A stretch of 64,000 nt of DNA from Nitrogeniibacter mangrovi (GTDB taxonomy: Bacteria; Pseudomonadota; Gammaproteobacteria; Burkholderiales; Rhodocyclaceae). The translations under genes were made by a program, and so were the position numbers. This document shows positions 38,443 through 47,123 of the stretch, piece by piece (within the stretch, counting starts at the first letter, position 1; every line of letters starts with the position of its first letter). Where the stretch lies: positions 3,534,001 through 3,598,000 of the forward strand of contig NZ_CP048836.1 in NCBI RefSeq assembly GCF_010983895.1. The letters are read 5' to 3'. A model generated the notes under the pieces. That model did not search any database and was not told the origin of the DNA. It worked only from the letters and a program-made list of their open reading frames with translations.

Positions 38443-38486
38443 GGTGATTCCTTTGTTGCTTGCGTGCCGCGCCTCTTGTTTCTCGC

Positions 38487-38519
38487 GTAGCCCGGATGCA
38501 GCGCAGCGGAATCCGGGAT
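38487..38519. repeat. REP-like palindromic element (GTAGCCCGGAT... type)
   Basis: The 33-nt element begins GTAGCCCGGATGCAGCG and ends AATCCGGGAT, with an inverted repeat CCCGGAT/ATCCGGG (38491-38497 with 38511-38517). From general knowledge, this is a dispersed repeat seen in intergenic regions of several proteobacteria. A second hairpin (38616-38623 with 38639-38646) lies in the same 220-nt gap between livF and the PaaK-like gene. Confidence 0.6.
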
Positions 38520-38662
38520 CTATCCTCACAATGAATCACATCGTCCCCGGCGTCGCTTTGCTCGCCCGGGCGACGTTTGCAGCCGCGATGATCGCTCCAG
38601 GGCGTCAGCACGGCGCGTCTGGCAAGGCGCGCAACGCCGCCAGACGTGGCGTGGTGGCGCCG

Positions 38663-39499
38663 TCACGACAGCCAGCGCTTGCGCCGGCGATAGTGCTTCA
38701 CATCCCGGAAGCTCTTGCGCCCCTCGCCCGACAGGCCGAGGTAGAACTCCTTGACGTCCTCGTTGTTGGCCAGGTCCTTGGCATCCCCTTCCATGACGAT
38801 GCGGCCGGATTCGAGGATGTAGCCGAAGTCGGCGTAGCGCAGCGCCACCATGGTGTTCTGCTCCGCGAGCAGGAAGCTCACCGACTCCTTGCGGTTGAGA
38901 TCCTTCACGATCTCGAAGATCTCCTCGACGATCTGCGGCGCCAGGCCCATGGAGGGCTCGTCGAGCAGCACCATCTCGGGGTTGGCCATGATGGCGCGGC
39001 CGATGGCGCACATCTGCTGCTCGCCGCCGGAGGTGTAGCCCGCCTGGGAGGCGCGGCGGGTCTTCAGGCGCGGGAAGTAGTCGTAGACCATCTCCAGGGT
39101 GCGCTTGATGCCGGCGTGGCCGTCGGGGCGGGTGTAGGCGCCGGTGAGCAGGTTCTCCTCGATGGTCAGGTGCTCGAAGCAGTGGCGCCCCTCCATCACC
39201 TGGATCACGCCCTTGCGCACCAGGTCGGCCGGGGTCATCTGGTCGATGCGGCGGCCCTTGAACTCGATGTTGCCCTTGGTCACGTCGCCGCGCTCGGCGC
39301 GCAGCAGGTTGGAGATGGACTTGAGCGTGGTGGACTTGCCCGCGCCGTTGGCCCCCAGCAGGGCCACGATCTTGCCCTTGGGCACCTCGAGCGAGACCCC
39401 CTTGAGCACGAGGATCACGTGGTCGTAGATGACCTCGATGTTGTTCACGCTCAGGTAGGGCGCGGCTTGCGTTGTCGTTTCGGCGGTGGCGGTATGCAT
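38663..39499 (-). CDS. livF: Branched-chain/aromatic-acid ABC transporter ATP-binding protein LivF
   Basis: This is one of the two ATPases of a Liv-type importer. The 278-residue protein has Walker A GANGAGKST (residues 49-57), an ABC signature in the form TSGGEQQM, Walker B MVLLDEPSMGL and the H-loop region. It matches the LivF class (HCFEHLTIEENL segment). A C-terminal extension of about 25 basic residues (HYRRRKRWLS) is unusual for LivF. The start at 39499 (MHTATAETTT) has AGGA upstream; a longer frame is unlikely. It follows livK, separated by 154 nt with a strong hairpin. Confidence 0.9.
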   Translation of the reverse strand: MHTATAETTTQAAPYLSVNNIEVIYDHVILVLKGVSLEVPKGKIVALLGANGAGKSTTLKSISNLLRAERGDVTKGNIEFKGRRIDQMTPADLVRKGVIQVMEGRHCFEHLTIEENLLTGAYTRPDGHAGIKRTLEMVYDYFPRLKTRRASQAGYTSGGEQQMCAIGRAIMANPEMVLLDEPSMGLAPQIVEEIFEIVKDLNRKESVSFLLAEQNTMVALRYADFGYILESGRIVMEGDAKDLANNEDVKEFYLGLSGEGRKSFRDVKHYRRRKRWLS

Positions 39500-39591
39500 T
39501 CGGATCGTCCTGCCAGCGTTGACTCGGGGCGCCGGCTTGGCGGCGCGTGGAAGAGAAGGTCGGCGCAGGGCACGGTGGAGCATGCCCTCGG

Positions 39592-39618
39592 CCGACCTCC
39601 CCGGATCGGGGAGGTCGG
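39592..39618 (-). promoter_or_regulatory. 12-bp hairpin between livK and livF
   Basis: A perfect 12-bp GC-rich stem (39592-39603 with 39607-39618, loop ATC on the minus strand) lies 36 nt after the livK stop without a T tract. Such structures after a binding-protein gene often protect its mRNA 3' end and raise its level above that of downstream genes. A weaker repeat (39558-39565 region with 39588-39596) may compete with it. Confidence 0.45.
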
Positions 39619-39653
39619 GGGCGTCGCGGCACCGCGACGCCCGTCCGGGCGGA

Positions 39654-40976
39654 TCACATCTCCTTGCTGCAGTCGCGCGGGGTGATGCCCTTCTCCTTGG
39701 CGTAGGCGGCGGCGGAGGCCTCGATCATCGGGCGCACCACGCCGCGATCGGCCTCGACCCAGTCGGTCACGACCTTCCACTGGTTGCCGTCCCAGGTCTG
39801 GAACTTGACCTTGCCGGACCCCTCGTGGTCCTCGCAGCTGACCTTCAGGTGCGGCATGAAGCCGGACGCCCCGAGTGCCTTGAGGCGGGCGGCATCGATG
39901 TCCAGGTGCTCGAAGCCCCAGCGCACCTGCTCGCCGGTCAGGGCCTTGCCCTCGCCGAACTTCTTCTGCGCGGTGCGCAGCGCCTCCACCATGATGATCC
40001 CGTGCACCACACCGCGGTTGTAGAGCACCGAGCCGACCAGATCCTTCTTCTCCATGTTGCCGTGGCCCTTGGCATAGACGTGCTGCTCGATGTCCTTGAT
40101 GACCGGATAGCCGGCGCCGGCGACGTTGAAGCCGGCGGCGGTGTAGCCCTTGGCCACGCTGCCGGCCGGAATCACGTCCTCCTCGGAGCCGGACCACCAC
40201 ACGCCGACGATCTTGTCACGCGGGTAGCCGGTCTTGGCGGCGGTCTTGATGGCGGTGGAGTTCATCACTCCCCAGCCCCACAGGATCACGTAGTCCGGGC
40301 GCTCCTTGCGGATCTGCAGCCACTGGGCCTGCTGCTCGTTGCCCGGGTGGGCCACGGCGATCTTGACCACCTCGAAGCCATGCTTCTCGGCCAGCTTGTC
40401 CATGATCGCGTGGGACTCCTTGCCATAGGCGGAGTCGTGGTAGAGCAGGCCGATCTTCTTGCCCTTGAGCTTGTCCATGCCGCCGGCCTTCATGCCGATG
40501 TACTTGACGATGGCGGAGGCCTGCGACCAGTAGGTGGTGATGAGCGGGAACACCCACGGGAACACGCGGCCGTCGGCGGCATCGGTGCGGCCATAGCCGA
40601 TGGTGACCAGCGGGATCTTGTCCTCGGCGACCTTGTCGATCACCGAGTAGGTGATGCCGGTCGACAGCGGCTGGAAGCTGGAGTTGCCGGTCTCCCCCTT
40701 GTTCTTGAGGCGCTCGTAGCACTCGACGCCGCGGGCGTTGTTGTATTCGGTCTCGCACTCTTCCCACACCAGCTTGACGCCACCGACGCCGCCGTCGCGG
40801 TCGTTGACCATCTGCATGTAGTCGATCCAGCCGCCGTACAGCGAAGCACCGTTCGCGCCGTAGGGCCCGACCCGGTAGCTGGGCAGACCGATGAACTGCT
40901 CGGCCGAGTAGGCTGCTGCGGATCCCAGCAGGCCGGCGATGGCGGCGCCGAGTACAACCGTTTGCTTGAGCTTCAT
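39654..40976 (-). CDS. livK: Liv-type ABC transporter substrate-binding protein
   Basis: The 440-residue protein has a signal peptide (about residues 1-25, AAAYSAEQF) and the periplasmic binding protein type 1 fold of the LivJ/LivK family, with the TYWSQASAIVKYIG and GKKIGLLYHDSAYGK segments. Members of this longer subgroup (about 420-450 residues) in aromatic-degrading betaproteobacteria often lie next to CoA ligases, which suggests an aromatic or other organic acid rather than leucine as ligand (inference). It lies between livM and livF. Confidence 0.88.
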   Translation of the reverse strand: MKLKQTVVLGAAIAGLLGSAAAYSAEQFIGLPSYRVGPYGANGASLYGGWIDYMQMVNDRDGGVGGVKLVWEECETEYNNARGVECYERLKNKGETGNSSFQPLSTGITYSVIDKVAEDKIPLVTIGYGRTDAADGRVFPWVFPLITTYWSQASAIVKYIGMKAGGMDKLKGKKIGLLYHDSAYGKESHAIMDKLAEKHGFEVVKIAVAHPGNEQQAQWLQIRKERPDYVILWGWGVMNSTAIKTAAKTGYPRDKIVGVWWSGSEEDVIPAGSVAKGYTAAGFNVAGAGYPVIKDIEQHVYAKGHGNMEKKDLVGSVLYNRGVVHGIIMVEALRTAQKKFGEGKALTGEQVRWGFEHLDIDAARLKALGASGFMPHLKVSCEDHEGSGKVKFQTWDGNQWKVVTDWVEADRGVVRPMIEASAAAYAKEKGITPRDCSKEM

Positions 40977-41045
40977 GGATGTCTCCTCTCTTTATTGATG
41001 TGTCGCGCGTCTAGCGAGTCAGGTGACCGTCCCGGAGGGTTCGGT

Positions 41046-42113
41046 CTAGTGCGGGAACGGCCACAGCCGCAGTTTTTCCTTGCCGATCTGCCACAGGCGC
41101 GCGAGCCCGTGCGGTTCGACGATCAGGAAGAAGATGATCAGCCCGCCGAAGACGATGAGCTGAAGATTCGAAACGAAGCTGGCGGACACCAGGTCCCCCA
41201 GCACCACCGGCACGAAGTTGTCCAGGAAGATCGGCAGCAGCACGATGAAGGCCGCCCCCAGGAAAGAGCCCATGATCGAGCCGACCCCGCCGATGATGAT
41301 CATGAACAGGATCTTGAAGGACAGATCCAGGTTGAAGCCCTCGGGCTCCACGGTGCCGATGTAGGCGTAGGCGTAGAGCGCGCCGGCCACGCCGCAGTAG
41401 AAGGAGGACACCGCAAAGGCCAGCAGCTTGGTGCGCATCAGGCGGATGCCGATCACCTCGGCCGCCACGTCCATGTCGCGCACCGCCATCCACATGCGCC
41501 CGGTGGTCGAGCGCACCATGTTCTTGGCCAGCAGCGCCATGACCACGACGATGGCCAGGGTCAGGAGGTATTTCGACTCCGGACTCTCGAAGGTGTAGCC
41601 GAAGATCTCGATCGCCTGCGCGGTGATCACCCCCGAGGACGAGTAGTTGGAGAACCACTCCACCTTCACCAGTACCCAGACGATGAAGAACTGCGCCGCC
41701 AGCGTCGCCACCGCGAGGTAGAAGCCCTTGATGCGCAGGCTGGGCAGGCCGAACAGGATGCCCACGATGGCCGCGCACACCCCGCCCAGGATGAGCGCCA
41801 GGATGAAGGGCATGCCGTCGATGCGCAGGATGACGTTGTAGGCGCCGAAGGCCCCCACCGCCATGAAGGCCGCCGAACCGAGCGAGAGCTGACCGGCGTA
41901 GCCGGTGAGGATGTTCAGGCCGATGGCGGCGAGCGAGAAGATGAGCACCGGGGTGATGATGGCCTTGAGCCAGTACTCGTCGGCGATCAGCGGCACCACC
42001 AGGGCGAAGACGCCGATGAGCAGCGCGATGCCGATGCGGTCCTGCGCGATCGGGAAGATCTGCTGATCGGCCTCGTAGGTGGTCTTGAACTGACCGGCTT
42101 CACGGTAAAGCAT
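41046..42113 (-). CDS. livM: Liv-type ABC transporter permease LivM
   Basis: The 355-residue inner-membrane protein has 8-10 predicted membrane segments and the LivM signatures LNILTGYAGQLSLGSAAFM (about residues 70-88) and IIGGVGSIMGSFLGAAF. I chose the ATG at 42113 (MLYREAGQFKTTYEADQ) because GGAGA lies 7 nt upstream; a longer frame to 42149 runs back toward the repeat region. It forms the permease with LivH, from which it is separated by 224 nt holding two REP-like repeats. Confidence 0.9.
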   Translation of the reverse strand: MLYREAGQFKTTYEADQQIFPIAQDRIGIALLIGVFALVVPLIADEYWLKAIITPVLIFSLAAIGLNILTGYAGQLSLGSAAFMAVGAFGAYNVILRIDGMPFILALILGGVCAAIVGILFGLPSLRIKGFYLAVATLAAQFFIVWVLVKVEWFSNYSSSGVITAQAIEIFGYTFESPESKYLLTLAIVVVMALLAKNMVRSTTGRMWMAVRDMDVAAEVIGIRLMRTKLLAFAVSSFYCGVAGALYAYAYIGTVEPEGFNLDLSFKILFMIIIGGVGSIMGSFLGAAFIVLLPIFLDNFVPVVLGDLVSASFVSNLQLIVFGGLIIFFLIVEPHGLARLWQIGKEKLRLWPFPH

Positions 42114-42175
42114 GGGTTGTCTCCGGACGCATTCGTCTAATCGATTCAATCAACATCACAATCGCTCCCCACCCG

Positions 42176-42246
42176 CCGCCGGGCCGCCCCAAGGCGGGTG
42201 ACCGCCCCTCGGGGGGCAGCGCCGGGGGCGAAGCCCCAAGCGTGGG
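42176..42246. repeat. direct repeat copy A (REP-like, GC-rich)
   Basis: The 71-nt unit starts CCGCCGGGCCGCCCCAAGG and ends CCCCAAGCGTGGG and is rich in G/C inverted repeats. A second copy lies 84 nt downstream with small indels. It occupies the livH-livM gap. Confidence 0.75.
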
Positions 42247-42259
42247 GGGCCCACCACTC

Positions 42260-42334
42260 CCGCCGGGCCGCCCCAAGGCGGGTGACCGCCCCCTCGGGGG
42301 GGGGCAGCGCCGGGGCGCCAGCCCCAAGCGTGGG
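42260..42334. repeat. direct repeat copy B (REP-like, GC-rich)
   Basis: The 75-nt second copy of the unit at 42,176 shares its ends and nearly all of its interior, differing mainly in G-run length and in a GCGCCAGC versus GCGAAGC stretch. It ends 4 nt before the livH stop codon. Confidence 0.75.
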
Positions 42335-42337
42335 TGC

Positions 42338-43264
42338 TCACACCCTGTCAATGTGCTTCTCGCCGAACAACCCCTCGGGGCGAACCAGCAGGAAACCCAG
42401 CGCCAGCATGTAGGGGAACCAGGACTCGATGCCGCCGCCCACCATCGGGCCCACATATACCTCCGCCAGCTTCTCCGACGCGCCGATGATCAGCCCCCCG
42501 ACGATGGCACCCGGCACCGAGGTGAAGCCGCCCAGGATCAGCACCGGCAGCGCCTTGAGCGCGGTGTAGGTGAGCGCGAACTGCACCCCGTTGCGGGCGC
42601 CCCAGATCATGCCGGCCACCAGGGCCACGAAGCCGGCCACGCCCCACACGATGGCCCAGATGTGCTTGAGCGGAATGCCGATCGACAGCGCCGCCTGGTG
42701 ATCGTCGGCCACCGCGCGCAGGGCGCGGCCGATGCGGGTGTACTGGAAGAACAGCGCCAGCACCGCCACCAGCACGCCGGCGGCGACCGCCGCGAACACG
42801 TCGAAGCTCGAGACCAGGATGTTGAACTTGTCCATCAGGGTCTCGACCGGGACGTCCTCGATGCCCAGATCCAGCCCGCGCACGCTCGCGCCCCAGATGC
42901 CCTGGGCGATGCCCTCGACCAGATAGCTCAACCCGATGGTGGCCATGAACAGGGTGATGGGCGGCTGGTTCACCAGCGGCCGCAGCACGATCTTCTCGGT
43001 GAGGATGCCCAGCACGATCATGCTCGCCAGGGCAAGGACGAAGGCGAGCCAGAACACCGCGGTGCCACCGGCCTCCAGGCCGGTCCAGCCGGGCAGGACC
43101 TCCATGAAGCCGACAAAGGTCAGCGCGGCGAAGAACACCATGGCGCCCTGGGCGAAGTTGAACACGCCCGAGGCCTTGAAGATGAGCACGAAACCGAGGG
43201 CCACCAGCGCGTAGAGCACGCCGGAGAGCAGGCCGCCGATCAGGACTTCGAAAAAGAATTGCAT
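42338..43264 (-). CDS. livH: Liv-type ABC transporter permease LivH
   Basis: The 308-residue inner-membrane protein has about eight membrane segments and the LivH features GGLLSGVLYALVALGFVLIFKASGVFNFAQG (first 45 residues, in part) and GGFTSVPGAIVGGL near residue 265. It pairs with LivM as the channel of the importer. It starts 21 nt after livG and its stop lies next to the second REP-like repeat. Confidence 0.92.
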   Translation of the reverse strand: MQFFFEVLIGGLLSGVLYALVALGFVLIFKASGVFNFAQGAMVFFAALTFVGFMEVLPGWTGLEAGGTAVFWLAFVLALASMIVLGILTEKIVLRPLVNQPPITLFMATIGLSYLVEGIAQGIWGASVRGLDLGIEDVPVETLMDKFNILVSSFDVFAAVAAGVLVAVLALFFQYTRIGRALRAVADDHQAALSIGIPLKHIWAIVWGVAGFVALVAGMIWGARNGVQFALTYTALKALPVLILGGFTSVPGAIVGGLIIGASEKLAEVYVGPMVGGGIESWFPYMLALGFLLVRPEGLFGEKHIDRV

Positions 43265-43285
43265 TGCGTGTCTCCCTCCGGGCGC

Positions 43286-44068
43286 TCAGTGGGACGTGCC
43301 CAGGTAGGCGGCAATCACTTCCGGATTGTTCTTCACCTCGTCCGGTTCGCCATCGCCGATCTTCTTGCCGTAGTCGAGCACCACCACCCGGTCGGAGATG
43401 TCCATCACCACGCCCATGTCGTGCTCGATGAGCACGATGGTGGTGCCGAACTGGTCGTTCACGTCGAGGATGAAGCGACACATGTCCTGCTTCTCCTCCA
43501 CGTTCATGCCCGCCATGGGTTCGTCGAGCAGCAGCATGGAGGGCTCGGCGGCCAGCGCGCGGCCCAGCTCCACCCGCTTCTGCAGGCCATAGGGCAGGCG
43601 GCCCACCGGGGTCTTGCGGATGCTCTGGATCTCGAGGAAGTCGATCACCTCCTCCACCTTGTGGCGGTGTTCGATCTCCTCGCACCGCGCCGCGCCCCAG
43701 TGCAGGGCGTGCTGCAGGAAGTTGCACTTCATCTTCAGGTTGCGCCCGGTCATGATGTTGTCGAGCACGCTCATGCCCTTGAACAGGGCGATGTTCTGGA
43801 AGGTGCGGGCGATGCCCTGCGAGGCGGCCATGTAGGGCTCCATCTCGCGACGCACCTCGCCATGGAAGGTCACCTGCCCTTCCTGCGGGTGATACACCCC
43901 GTTGATCACGTTGAGCATGGAGCTCTTGCCGGCGCCGTTGGGGCCGATGATCGAACGGATCTCGTGCTCGCGCACGTCGAAGCTGATGTCGGTGAGTGCC
44001 TTGACGCCGCCGAAGGAGAGCGAAATGTTCTCCAGGTTCAGGATGACGTCGCCGATTTCCCGTGCCAT
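43286..44068 (-). CDS. livG: Liv-type ABC transporter ATP-binding protein LivG
   Basis: The 260-residue ATPase has Walker A GPNGAGKSS (residues 42-50), the LivG-type signature region LPYGLQKRVELGRAL, Walker B MLLLDEPMAGMN and the H-loop histidine (IEHDMGVVM). It is typical of LivG in length and in the long insert after Walker A. It lies 9 nt downstream of the acyl-CoA ligase gene and 21 nt upstream of livH, so ligase and transporter are one operon. Confidence 0.92.
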   Translation of the reverse strand: MAREIGDVILNLENISLSFGGVKALTDISFDVREHEIRSIIGPNGAGKSSMLNVINGVYHPQEGQVTFHGEVRREMEPYMAASQGIARTFQNIALFKGMSVLDNIMTGRNLKMKCNFLQHALHWGAARCEEIEHRHKVEEVIDFLEIQSIRKTPVGRLPYGLQKRVELGRALAAEPSMLLLDEPMAGMNVEEKQDMCRFILDVNDQFGTTIVLIEHDMGVVMDISDRVVVLDYGKKIGDGEPDEVKNNPEVIAAYLGTSH

Positions 44069-44077
44069 GTCCTCTCC

Positions 44078-46042
44078 TCAGGCAGCAGGCCGGGCGGCCT
44101 GGGACGCGAAGGTCTTCACGTCGACAATGCGCAGGTCGGCCGAGATCTTGCCCTGGCGACCATCCTCGTACTTCACCTCGGTCTCGATGTACTGGTGCGT
44201 CTTGTCCGAGAACAGGGCCTCGATCAGTTCGCCGTACTTCTCCGAGATGAACTTGCGGCGCACCTTGCGGGTCCGCGTCAGCTCGCCGTCGTCGGCGTCC
44301 AGCTCCTTGTGCAGGATGAGGAAGCGCCGGACCTGCGATTCGCTCATCATCGGGTCGGCGGCGAGCTGGGCATTGATCTCCTCGACGCATTCGCGGATGA
44401 GCGCATACACGGGCTCCTGGGCGGCCAGGTCGGTGTAACCCGAATAGGCCAGGCCACGACGCTCGGCCCAGTTGCCCACCGCTTCCAGGTCGATGTTGAT
44501 GAAGGCGGTCACGTAGTCGTGCCCGTTGCCGAAGGCCACCGCCTCCTTGATGTGCGAGAAGAACTTGAGCTTGTTCTCGATGTAGTTGGGCGCGAACATG
44601 GCGCCGCTGGTGAGCTTGCCCACGTCCTTGGCGCGATCGATGATCTTCAGATGGCCATCCTCGTCGAAGAAGCCGGCATCCCCGGTGAGGAAGTAGCCGT
44701 CCTCGTTGAGCGATTCGGCGGTGGCGTCGGGCCGCTTGTAGTAGGCCTTGAGCAGCATCGGCCCCTTGACCAAGATCTCGCCGTTGTCCGCCAGCTTCAC
44801 CTCCACCCCCGGCGCCGGCTTGCCCACCGAGTCGAGCTTGATCTGGCCGTCCGGCTGCAGGCACACGTAGGCGCAGGTCTCGGTCTGGCCATAGAGCTGC
44901 TTGAGGTTGATGCCGATGGAGCGGTAGAAGCGGAACAGGTCCGGCCCGATGGCCGCGCCCGCCGTATAGGCGACGCGGATGCGCGAGAAGCCGAGCACGT
45001 TCTTGAGTGGGCCGTAGATGAGCAGGCTGCCCAGGGCGTACTTGAACCGGTCGCCGGTCGACACCGGTTTGCCGTCCAGCATGTCCGCCCCGCAGCGCCG
45101 GGCCACGTCCATGAAATAGGCGAACAGCTTGCGCTTGATCCAGCCGGCGTCCTCCATGCGGATCAACACCGTGGTGAGCAGGTTCTCGAAGATGCGCGGC
45201 GGTGCGAAGTAATAGGTGGGCCCGATCTCGCGCAGGTCGGTCATCACCGTCTCGCCCGACTCCGGGCAGTTGATGGTGAAGCCGGCGACCATGGCCTGGG
45301 CGTAGGAGAACAGGTGGTCGCCCACCCACGCCATGGGCAGGTAGGAGAGGATGTCCTCGCGGTCGGTGAGCTTGTCGAACTGCTGGCCGCCCCGGGCCGA
45401 CTCGATGAAGGCTCGGTGGGTCTGGCACACGCCCTTGGGTTTGCCGGTGGTGCCCGAGGTGTAGAGCATCACCGAGATGTCGTTGGCCTCGCCCTTGTCG
45501 ATCTCGCCGTCGAGGAAGTCGGGCTGGTTGCGGTCATGGTTCTCGCCCATGGCGATCAGCTCGTCGAGCCCGAGCAGGAAGGTGTCGGCATAGTGGCGCA
45601 TGCCGCGCGCGTCGTCGTAGATCACATGCTCGAGCACCGGCGCATCGCCTTTGATCTCGAGCATCTTGTCCACCTGCTCCTGGTCCTCGACCACGGCGAA
45701 ACGGATCTCGGCGTCCTGGAGCACGTAGACCATCTCCTCGGCCACCGCGTCCTGGTAGAGCAGGACCGGAATCCCGCCCAGACACTGGCAAGCGGCCACC
45801 GACCAGTACAGCCGGGGCCGGTTGTCGCCGATGATGGCGAGGCGATCGCCGCGCCGGAATCCCAGCTCCGCCAGGCCACAGGCGATCGCCCTCACCTCCC
45901 GGGCCACATCGGCCCAGGTGTAGGTCTGCCAGATCCCGAATTCCTTCTCGCGCATGGCGGGACGGTCCGGCCGGGTGCGCGCATGCTGCATCAGCAGGCG
46001 CGGGAACGTGTCCAGCGCAGCCTGAGCCTGGGGGTCTGACAT
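44078..46042 (-). CDS. AMP-forming long-chain-type acyl-CoA synthetase
   Basis: The 654-residue protein belongs to the ANL superfamily: AMP-binding loop YTSGTTGKPKG (about residue 190), the YGQTE motif, the GDAGFFDEDGHLKI motif with the ATP-binding Asp and the hinge IDRAKDVGKL. It resembles FACL/FadD-type ligases (AMP-dependent synthetases) in length and domain order. The start at 46042 (MSDPQAQAALDTFPR) has AGGAGA upstream; a longer frame adds an implausible tail. It heads the leftward livGHMKF - PaaK-like - racemase-like gene set, suggesting activation of the imported acid. The acid is not known. Confidence 0.9.
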   Translation of the reverse strand: MSDPQAQAALDTFPRLLMQHARTRPDRPAMREKEFGIWQTYTWADVAREVRAIACGLAELGFRRGDRLAIIGDNRPRLYWSVAACQCLGGIPVLLYQDAVAEEMVYVLQDAEIRFAVVEDQEQVDKMLEIKGDAPVLEHVIYDDARGMRHYADTFLLGLDELIAMGENHDRNQPDFLDGEIDKGEANDISVMLYTSGTTGKPKGVCQTHRAFIESARGGQQFDKLTDREDILSYLPMAWVGDHLFSYAQAMVAGFTINCPESGETVMTDLREIGPTYYFAPPRIFENLLTTVLIRMEDAGWIKRKLFAYFMDVARRCGADMLDGKPVSTGDRFKYALGSLLIYGPLKNVLGFSRIRVAYTAGAAIGPDLFRFYRSIGINLKQLYGQTETCAYVCLQPDGQIKLDSVGKPAPGVEVKLADNGEILVKGPMLLKAYYKRPDATAESLNEDGYFLTGDAGFFDEDGHLKIIDRAKDVGKLTSGAMFAPNYIENKLKFFSHIKEAVAFGNGHDYVTAFINIDLEAVGNWAERRGLAYSGYTDLAAQEPVYALIRECVEEINAQLAADPMMSESQVRRFLILHKELDADDGELTRTRKVRRKFISEKYGELIEALFSDKTHQYIETEVKYEDGRQGKISADLRIVDVKTFASQAARPAA

Positions 46043-46132
46043 ACCCGTCTCCTCTCCTCCGTTATGGGTGACCGCCGGTGGGCGGCCGGGGCATCGAGGC
46101 CCTCGTTGGAGAAGGAGTCTGGCAAGCCACCT

Positions 46133-46171
46133 TTGCGCAACTTCTTCGCAAATGTACGCAATTGTGACAAT
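46133..46171. promoter_or_regulatory. palindrome cluster upstream of the ligase-liv operon
   Basis: In the 169-nt gap before the ligase gene lie a perfect TTGCGCAA (46133-46140) and a perfect ATTGTGACAAT (46161-46171), with CGCAA repeated between them. Such symmetrical sites are the usual form of operators for TetR-, GntR- or MarR-type repressors of acid-CoA genes. No such regulator gene is adjacent, so the assignment is tentative. Confidence 0.4.
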
Positions 46172-46211
46172 CAAGAAATCGCGCCGATGCCTCCGTCGCA
46201 CCGAGGCCCGG

Positions 46212-47123
46212 TCACCCCTCGCGATCGCCGGTATAGCGCTGCCGAAAGGCCGCCGGCGTCACCCCGGTCATGCGGCGAAAGAACTTGACGAAGTTGGTCG
46301 GCTCCGAAAAGCCCAGCGCATGCCCGATGGTCGCCACCGGCGTATCCGCATGGGCCAGCAGACGCTGCGCTTCGAGCGTCACCCGCCGATCGATGACCTG
46401 TTTGGCGCTGCGCCCTTCCATGCGAAGACAGGCCCGACTCAGCGTGCTGGCGGCATACCCCAGCCGCACCGCGTAGTACTGCAGGCTGTGTTGCGCGCGA
46501 AAGCCTTGCTCCAGGGCATCGACAAACAGGCGATAGGGGCCTTGTGTCACGCCGGCGCTTTCCGATATTGCCCCGGTCGCGGCATGGCATTTGGCCAGCT
46601 GCAGCATGACCACCAGCAACTCGTGCCGTACGAGCTGCACGTCGCGCTCGCTGCCGTCGTAACGCGCGAAATCGGCCTCCAGACCCGCCGCACTGTCGCC
46701 AACCCGAGCGTGCCCGGGCCCGTCGAGCCAGGCATGCGTCGGCCATTGATCGAGCAACAGCAGATCACGCTCGCGCCGCGCATCACCCACCGCGGTGTTC
46801 TGCGGCAACGCGACCGGCGACACCAGCGCCAGCATGCCCCCGTAATCCCCCTCGAGATGCCATCGCTGAACCTGCCCGGGCCGGACGAAGATCACCGCCC
46901 CCGGCCCCAGGGGGTAGTCGACGAAATCCACCGTGTGACGCCCCGAGCCGTCGGACACCAGCATCAGCATGAAGAAGTCCACACGCTCCGGCTGGGCCAT
47001 CACCCCGGCATCCACACGCTGCCGGAGGCGGGCCGGGCTCATCAGTTCGATCCCCAGCCGCTCAAGCGCTGGATTGTGGAAAGCGACATACCGAAACGGC
47101 GGCTGGACATCCACGCCGCTCAT
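46212..47123 (-). CDS. AraC family transcriptional regulator
   Basis: The 303-residue protein has an N-terminal cupin-like sensing domain (about residues 15-170) and a C-terminal AraC double HTH (about 200-300) with the second-helix signature ATIGHALGFSEPTNFVKFFRRMTGVTP, the best conserved part of the family. It is divergent from the exported NTF2-like gene, with a 174-nt shared intergenic region, and is therefore its likely regulator. The inducer is unknown. It lies just behind the ligase-liv operon, but its 3' end faces that operon, so it need not control it. Confidence 0.88.
   Translation of the reverse strand: MSGVDVQPPFRYVAFHNPALERLGIELMSPARLRQRVDAGVMAQPERVDFFMLMLVSDGSGRHTVDFVDYPLGPGAVIFVRPGQVQRWHLEGDYGGMLALVSPVALPQNTAVGDARRERDLLLLDQWPTHAWLDGPGHARVGDSAAGLEADFARYDGSERDVQLVRHELLVVMLQLAKCHAATGAISESAGVTQGPYRLFVDALEQGFRAQHSLQYYAVRLGYAASTLSRACLRMEGRSAKQVIDRRVTLEAQRLLAHADTPVATIGHALGFSEPTNFVKFFRRMTGVTPAAFRQRYTGDREG

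Noticed and set aside
39654-40976. A leucine-specific binding protein.
   Set aside because: The family is broad, and the flanking CoA ligases make an organic acid more likely, so the ligand is not named.
42176-42334. A CRISPR array.
   Set aside because: Only two long GC-rich repeats with a 13-nt separation. No spacer series and no cas genes.
42242-46039. A plus-strand open frame of about 1265 codons opposite livG, livH and the ligase gene.
   Set aside because: Its His/Asp/Val-rich translation is the usual reverse-strand shadow in GC-rich DNA. The minus-strand genes have clear motifs.
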